From NCBI RefSeq assembly GCF_020379485.1, contig NC_063450.1, positions 52,351,374 through 52,415,373 on the forward strand: a stretch of DNA of 64,000 nt, written 5' to 3'. The notes beneath the pieces are model-generated. The model saw only the letters and a program-made list of their open reading frames with translations, ran no database searches and had not been told where the DNA came from. This document shows, piece by piece, positions 58,236 to 64,000 of this stretch. This DNA is from Brassica napus (lineage: Eukaryota > Streptophyta > Magnoliopsida > Brassicales > Brassicaceae). The position numbers and the translations under genes were made by a program. Numbering within the stretch: the stretch's first letter is position 1; the number at the start of each line of letters is the position of its first letter.

Positions 58236-58890
58236 TACTATAAGAGGTGTTTAGAGGTACAATGAAAAAAGAAAACAAAAGCAGGATTTTGTTGGCCAAA
58301 AAGGGAAGAAAGAGGCAGGACCAGTGGTAGTTAGAACGAGAATGATTCTAAAATCAGTTTATATGTTTTAAAATCATGAATTTAGCTAGCTTTAAGTGAA
58401 AGCATACTCAACAATTGGTGCCAGAAGAAATGATGAAAGAATATGCCGAGAATCTTGAATCTTTTTTATGAATATCAGTTTTTAAGTAGTTGGAGCAACA
58501 TGGCTCATGTAATGCAACGTGTTTCGTCAAATTACAAAGAGAAAACCTTATCCTTTTAGACCTTGGTTCACATTTCACCTAACCTGATGTGACCTAACCA
58601 AATTTTGTTAAAAAATAATATTTTCGGGTCAAATAATGGGAGGATATTCACAAAGATTACGGACAATAAGTATGATAATATTGTTTAATTAGTGGAGATC
58701 AAATCAAATATACAAATAATAATCAAACTCACTATCGTTTAAAGTTCAACAAAAGTATGATCATCTAAACGACTAAACCATTAGTTATATTCTTTAATCA
58801 ATCTATCAAATCACTTATTGCCAACGTAACTTCCTCCACGCTATTAAAAAAAAAAACAGAACACAAGTGGGTAATAGAAATGGATCTTAA

Positions 58891-59816
58891 TTATCGATCA
58901 TCATCTGGAAAACTAGATAAGCAAAAACAGCTCTGAGTTTGAACCATAAAATCTCTATTATTCGTCATCTTCATCCTCTTATCTTGCAGCTTATTAATTT
59001 CCTCATCACTACTGTCATCATCATCATCGTTATTACATTTGTGATCATCTTCGTCAGATTCTTGCAATGCAAGTAAAGGCATGGAATTAAGATTAGTCTT
59101 GGGGTAGAAGCTGAAAGATGACGATAAAGATCTTCTCCTTAGCTTGTTAGCAATAAGCAATCTCCTTCTCTTGTTCAATGGACTCTCCACTTTCTCCAGT
59201 TCCTTGGCGTTGTTGCTCGCTTCCAATAGATTCCCAAATGATTTCGATTTCCCTATGTAATGATTTGATAATCCTCTCCTTCAAACAAAATTAAACCATC
59301 AGACAAATTCAACACTACATCTCCGACCATGTAATAACAACATCCATAATGTTTGAATTGTATGATTAAGCTTGAGCAAATAACAATATCAAGACAAGAC
59401 CGGTAGTTCAGGGATAAATGATGAAACAGAGTGATCAAACAGAGTATTAGCTATCATAATGGCTTTTTATATATATTTTTACTGGATTTGAATCGAATAT
59501 ATTCAGGCGAAGATCAAAGAATCATTTAATCATCTCTTTAAAAAAAAAAAAAAAAAAAAAATGATACTTTTAAAGAGACGTACTTAATCGGAAGAGAATC
59601 TTCCAGAGAGGAACCGAACGAATCAAGCCATCTTCCTTGTGACGAAACGGTGCCGTCTTCTTCTTCTTCTTCCTCGCTTTCGCTGCTCTCTCCCGTCACC
59701 CCGACCGATGACGAACTCTCCGGCGGAGACTTAACACATCTCCTTAACCTTCCACCACGGCTAGATTCCTCCGTCAAGAACAGAGCCGCCGGTGCAGCCT
59801 TCTCCTGCGCTGACAT
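58891..59816 (-). CDS. OXS3-type nuclear protein (At4g31510-like)
   Basis: Two exons on the minus strand: 59816-59584 and 59278-58891, GT-AG, joining to 206 residues. The in-frame Met at 59816 is the start; an upstream TTG frame is not used. Exon 1: Ala/Ser-rich start [19 protein letters not shown], a Ser-Glu acidic run, then [17 protein letters not shown]. Exon 2 continues with [20 protein letters not shown]. Together these make the conserved OXS3 domain: W-L-x-S...LE-SLPIKRGLSN...GKSKSF-L. OXS3-family proteins localise to nuclear bodies and improve tolerance to oxidative and heavy-metal stress. The C-terminal half has a basic block ([16 protein letters not shown]) and an acidic tract ([12 protein letters not shown]). 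Synteny supports the At4g31510 orthologue. Intact. Confidence 0.88.
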
Positions 59817-60595
59817 GGCAGAGGCCTTATCCACCAACGGGGCTCAGCTGTAATCAACTGACGATGCACGCAAGTTAAGAGCTCCACTAGGCTAAAACTA
59901 ATCAGCAGAGAGAAAAAAAGAGAATCCACCGATCGGAGAAGATGAGAACAAAAGATAAAACAAGTATATATCAAGTTTCCGTATAAGAAACTGTTTGTTT
60001 TATTTAAAAAAGAATAGAAAAATACGAATACGTATATATATATACGTGATGACTGAGAGTATTTGAGTCTCTCTGTGTATACGCGCACATGCTCTAAATA
60101 TAGAGGAATTTGACGTTCGGACACGTTGACGATGACGTGGTGGGAATGGATTGGCTTGCTATCGGACCATACCCGAACGTTTCGGAGCTACTGTCTCCGT
60201 TATATCCGATGCTGTTGAGTTCGGTGGTCGTTATAACACCAACAACTGTTACCTTATGGTCCTTATCCATTTCTCTATTGCTGTTTTTTTTTTTTCAGTT
60301 TTGTAATGAATTTCTGTCAGTGAAACCAGATAAGCTTTTAACAAATTGGATTACTTATTGTATTACTGATTAAATATACACGGAATTAACACAAACTACC
60401 TTCTTACAATTTTAATTTTAATACTGTATATTGACTATTTTTTTTTAAAAAAAAGGAAGAGCTTTAATGGATTTTTTATTCCGTGAATTATTAGAAACAA
60501 AATTCAAGATAAACTAACACATAATCTGTTTACATTTTCAGATAATTAAAAAGATTCCTAAATAATTTTTTTCCAAGTGAATTTTTTTTTTTGTA
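59817..60595. other. Intergenic, OXS3-like gene promoter
   Basis: Contains the 5' region of the minus-strand gene. A poly-T run precedes the P450 remnant. No gene seen. Confidence 0.45.
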
Positions 60596-62220
60596 GAGTA
60601 GCCTTAGGACAGAACTTCAACGGGAGTGGTTTCTTGATCGGTAAAGGCAGACTCGAAGAACTTTTGAATGAGGTAGTGTTAGTTCTTGGTGGTTTCACTT
60701 GCTCTGATCTGTTCCCCTGTGGTGGACTTGGGAGATTCCTAGATTGGTTGTTTGGAGGACACAATAGGATAAACAAAGTGTTTGAAGAGCTTGATGCTTT
60801 TTACCAGCATGTAATTGATGATCACTTGAAACATGAAGCTCAAGCAGGAAAGAAAGCTATGGATTCTCAGGCGGATATTGTTGCACTCTTGTTAGGTATG
60901 ATGGACAAACAAGGAGACAAAGATTATTTCAAGCTCAGCATTGATAATATCAAGGGAGTCATCACGGTAAAACCTCAAATCTTGCTTCATACTCTCTCTT
61001 TTTCTTAAAATTACATATTCTAGATTTTTCACACCATCTTGTATGTTGGGAATACCATCTTGGGAATTCTCCATTGAAACTGCTAGCATTCCCACTATAC
61101 ATCACTCCACTACAACTATTTAGGTCCTCATCACTTGTTTGTGTATGTATGATCTTAGGTTTATGTATAAAGATATTAAATACATGTAGTATAATTCATG
61201 TGGGCATCAGGCGTTTATACACTCTGCCAACCTATTTCAAAGAAAATTGATACATATTTCATATAAATGTTATTTTAACATTTCTTTGTTACATAAAAAT
61301 ATTGTTTTAGAGTTTCAATGTAATTAATATTTACTTAAAACTTAATATTAATTACAAAATGAATTAATTGTATTAATATTTTATTTTAAATATTATTAAT
61401 AAATATATGTAATTAATAAAAACATAGGTATATTATTCATTTTGTAATCGGTGTGAAATGTTTAAATAACACTTTTCATCAAATAGAAGGAGTATGTTCT
61501 TTTTCAAAACGTCCCTCTTTAAGTTAACAAAAACACAAAAATAACATACAAATGCAATCGCTTAATTGTATACATGTGTTTATAGATTTGTGTGTTGGTT
61601 GGTCAGGATATATTTCTAGCGGGGGTAGATACAGGTGCTGTAACCATGATATGGGCAATGACGGAGCTGGCTAAAAACCCTAGAGTGATGAGAAGGCACA
61701 AGAAGAGATCCGAAACACCATAGGGCTCAAAAAGGAAAGTATCACTGAGGAAGACATTGACAAAGTTGATTATTTGAAGCTCATAATCAAGGAAACATTT
61801 AGATTACACCCAGCACTTCCGCTTTTGCTACCAAGGGAAACAATGTCCCATGTCAAGATCAATGGATATGATATTCCTCCAAAAACACAAATCCTACTTA
61901 ACGTATGGACCATCGGACGTGACCCCGGTCGGTGGACCGACCCTGAAGCATTCATCCCTGAACGGTTTGCTAAAACTTGTGTAGATTTCAAAGGACAAAG
62001 CTTTGAGCTATTACCGTTTGGTTCTGGTAGAAGAATGTGTCCCGGAATGCCAATGGCTGTTGCTCCTGTGGAACTAGGACTGTTGAGTTTGCTTTACTTT
62101 TTTGATTGGACATTGCCTGAAGGGATGATTAGTGAAGAAGAGATTGATATGGAAGAAGCTGGTAATCTTACCATTGTGAAGAAACAACCTCTTCAACTTG
62201 TGCCTGTCCTACACCATTGA
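60596..62220 (+). pseudogene. CYP71B-like cytochrome P450, 5'-truncated and frameshifted
   Basis: Two surviving parts of the usual two-exon CYP71B structure: 60596-60966, and 61607-62220 after a GT-AG intron. Part 1 corresponds to the middle of the protein ([20 protein letters not shown] through [10 protein letters not shown]). Part 2 starts [20 protein letters not shown] (I helix) and contains KETFRLHP (ExxR), PERF, the heme loop [10 protein letters not shown] and the end [10 protein letters not shown]...LVPVLHH. The N-terminal ~180 residues, membrane anchor included, are missing, and one base is lost near 61693 (AGAAGG|CACAAG), so the frame breaks before AQEEIR. It is not the CYP83B1 expected by synteny: the C-terminus matches CYP71B. 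Not functional. Confidence 0.9.
61225..61495. mobile_element. Degraded Stowaway-like repeat in the P450 intron
   Basis: The right end resembles a Stowaway end (aaatagaaggagtatg); the left is diffuse (acctatttcaaagaaaattgatac). Long AT-rich interior. Weakly supported. Confidence 0.3.
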
Positions 62221-63013
62221 TGAGCATTGTGCTGTCAAAAAATGCTTGATTTGAGTTATCGCATTTATTTTGTGTATTCATATGTTTTTCACAATGACAA
62301 TAGTTATTCATACATATATGTCACATATAATATATGTTTATTTTTCTAAGTCATCAAATCTTATTCGGCCATCTAGATTAAAAGTTTCAAAAAGATATAC
62401 TCCTTTGTTCTTAAAGATAATGTTATTAAAATAAAATTTTATTTCAAAAAGATGCATGTTTTAGTTTTTAATGTAATTTTTATTAGTTAATAATGATAAA
62501 TTATATATTTTTTAAAATATATACTTTTTAAAATACTATTGGTTTAAAATTATGCAAAATTGGCAAATACAAAAAATAATACATTAAATGTTAAAATTTA
62601 TTATGTTTTCCTAATATGTGTAAAAATACATAAACATACATCTGTTATGAACATATATAGTATATGTTTTAGTTTTTCACAAATATTAAGAAAATGTATT
62701 GAATTTTGATTATAAAGATATTATTTTATAATTAAATATTTTCACATTTTAAGCCAATTTTTTTTAATAAATAAAATTATTCTTTAAATTTTACAGTTTA
62801 TCATTATTATTTGTAAACATGTATAAAATATTTAAAAAATTCTTTATATATGAAACAATTTTTTCCTAAAACATTATAGTATTATTATTTTTATTTATTT
62901 TACATTGACCAAAATTTATGTTGTCTTTTTAAATTAACAACTAATGGCTCTTTATCCCGACAGTAATTATACTTTGTCTCTCTCTATCTCTCTCGCGTTT
63001 GCTCACACCATTC
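62221..63013. other. Intergenic before the Rossmann gene
   Basis: AT-rich; a half Stowaway-like end (actcctttgttcttaaagat) near 62399. No gene. Confidence 0.4.
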
Positions 63014-63959
63014 ATGGCTGCCATTCTCAGCTTTGCTCCTATCTCTGTTCCCTCTACGACATACCCAAAACCCTCTCTAAGAATCCCTCTTTTTACCTCT
63101 CTGCCACTCCAATCATCATCATCTTCTTCTTATGGCCTTACTTCTTCCTTCCTGGTTAGAAATGAAGCATCTTCGTCTCCATCATCCTCTCCAATTCAAG
63201 CTCTCGCAGAAGAAGCCGTCGATGATTCTTCCCCTTTAGCCTCTTCTTCAAAGCTTGTTCTTGTCGTGGGGGGAACTGGTGGTGTCGGTACGAACCAACC
63301 ATAACCATCTACTTCAATTGTTCAGTTTTTGAAAATTGGGATAATGATGAATTTCTCAAAGTTTTCATTTTTATTGTTACAATTGGTTCTTTATGGTGGT
63401 GTTTTGGTAATCTCAGGGCAACTAGTGGTAGCTTCATTGCTCAAGAGGAATATTAAGTCGAGGCTATTACTGCGTGATCTTGAGAAAGCAACCAAGTTGT
63501 TCGGTAAACAAGATGAAGATTCATTACAGGTAGTCAAAGGGGATACTAGGAATGCTGAGGATCTTGATCCATCCATGTTCGAGGTTCTCTCGTCTTCTTT
63601 CATTTGCTCATCATTTTCTTTGTTTATGTTTAGATTGTTACGGGTTTGTGTAGGGTGTGACACATGTGATTTGTTGCACGGGGACTACAGCTTTCCCTTC
63701 ACAGAGGTGGAGTGGAGACAACACACCTGGTAAAGTAGGTGAGAACATTTTCTCTCCATAGTCTTTATGATCTTTTGTATTGTGATGATTAACAATGAAT
63801 GAAACAAGGGGGTCTCCCCTTACATTGCATGTCATGTTTTGTGTTCTAAAAAGATTGGGAAGGTGTGAGGAATCTCATTTCAGCACTGCCCTCATCTGTG
63901 GAGAGAGTTGTTCTGGTTTCATCAGTAGGTGTCACCAAGCCTAATGAGCTTCCTTGGAG
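63014..63959 (+). CDS. Plastid NAD(P)-binding Rossmann-fold protein (At4g31530-like), N-terminal part
   Basis: Partial gene. Exons 63014-63287, 63417-63583, 63654-63738 and 63854-63959; an intron then runs off the right edge. Junctions are GT-AG with consistent phases. The N-terminus (MAAILSFAPISVPSTTYPKP followed by many Ser) looks like a chloroplast transit peptide. The dinucleotide-binding loop is LVLVVGGTGGVGQLVVASLL (G-x-x-G-x-x-G, about residues 83-98), followed by KSRLLLRD, DLDPSMFEGVTHVICCTGTT and RVVLVSSVGVTKPNELPWR. It belongs to the atypical short-chain dehydrogenase (NmrA/SDR-a) group of chloroplast proteins; the substrate is unknown. Synteny: At4g31530 orthologue. No defect in the visible part. 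Confidence 0.9.
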
Positions 63960-64000
63960 GTGAGACTTATATAGTAGTGTGAAACTTCCATTATCTGATC

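Noticed and set aside
60596..62220. CYP83B1 orthologue
   Set aside because: The C-terminal sequence ([10 protein letters not shown]...LVPVLHH) is of CYP71B type, and the gene is on the far side of the OXS3-like gene.
1..64000. CRISPR arrays, operons, bacterial islands or integrated viral genomes
   Set aside because: No CRISPR-type spaced repeats, no operon structure; introns and plant families throughout. The only virus-like sequences are LTR retrotransposons.

Overview
This is plant nuclear DNA from a crucifer (Brassicaceae). It is AT-rich, has short plant-type GT-AG introns, and is full of Copia, Helitron, MULE, MITE and TRIM elements. The intact genes follow, in order, the Arabidopsis thaliana chromosome 4 block around At4g31370-At4g31530 as I remember it: a FLA5-like fasciclin AGP (partial, left edge), FLP1 (FPF1-like), CTF7/ECO1 cohesin acetyltransferase, a SAGA-Tad1 protein (At4g31440-like), a RING-H2 E3 ligase (At4g31450-like), a PR-1/CAP protein (At4g31470-like), coatomer beta (At4g31480-like), an OXS3-type nuclear protein (At4g31510-like) and a plastid NAD(P)-binding Rossmann protein (At4g31530-like, partial, right edge). 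Several expected neighbours are missing, including the CYP83B1 slot, and only one coatomer-beta copy is present. This suggests a fractionated subgenome copy from a polyploid-derived crucifer such as a Brassica relative. The species is not proven by the sequence.

Layout. 1-14 kb: FLA5 start, then a large intergenic stretch. It holds a decayed Copia element (3334-11298) whose 3' LTR is split by a Helitron (7901-11246), which contains a long-arm MULE-like foldback (9312-11160), which contains a PIF/Harbinger-type MITE (10435-11054). Each level is dated by its target site. A Cassandra TRIM with 5S rRNA-like LTRs follows at 12332-13132. 14-24 kb: FLP1, a Helitron 3' end, CTF7 with two E2F-type promoter sites, a truncated 2.1-kb duplicate of the SAGA-Tad1/RING locus, and a four-exon gene for a small CTLH-like protein. 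24-32 kb: MITE and Helitron remnants, a DUF674 fragment, a poly(A)-tailed retroposon with 10-bp target duplications, and an NPF8/PTR2 peptide-transporter pseudogene. 32-36 kb: the intact tail-to-tail SAGA-Tad1 and RING genes. 36-41 kb: a bounded Helitron with an internal Stowaway-like MITE, and other repeats. 41.8-47.6 kb: a two-exon defensin-like gene split by a full-length, apparently very young Copia element with identical LTRs and an unbroken gag-pol frame. 47.6-52 kb: CAP gene and a MULE-like element filled with inverted telomere-like repeats. 52-64 kb: coatomer beta, a (CCCGCCAAAACCGCAAAAACG)-type minisatellite, the OXS3-like gene, a truncated CYP71B P450, and the Rossmann gene.

The genes do not form an operon or pathway. 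They are ordinary housekeeping and developmental genes that share conserved synteny. The biological interest is in the transposon archaeology: nested insertions with clean target sites, a recent gene-disrupting Copia insertion with unusual LTR ends, telomere-like and tRNA-like sequence inside inverted-repeat elements, and gene loss relative to the syntenic block. All gene identities rest on reading the translations and on remembered family sequences. No search was run, and mismatch counts are by eye.
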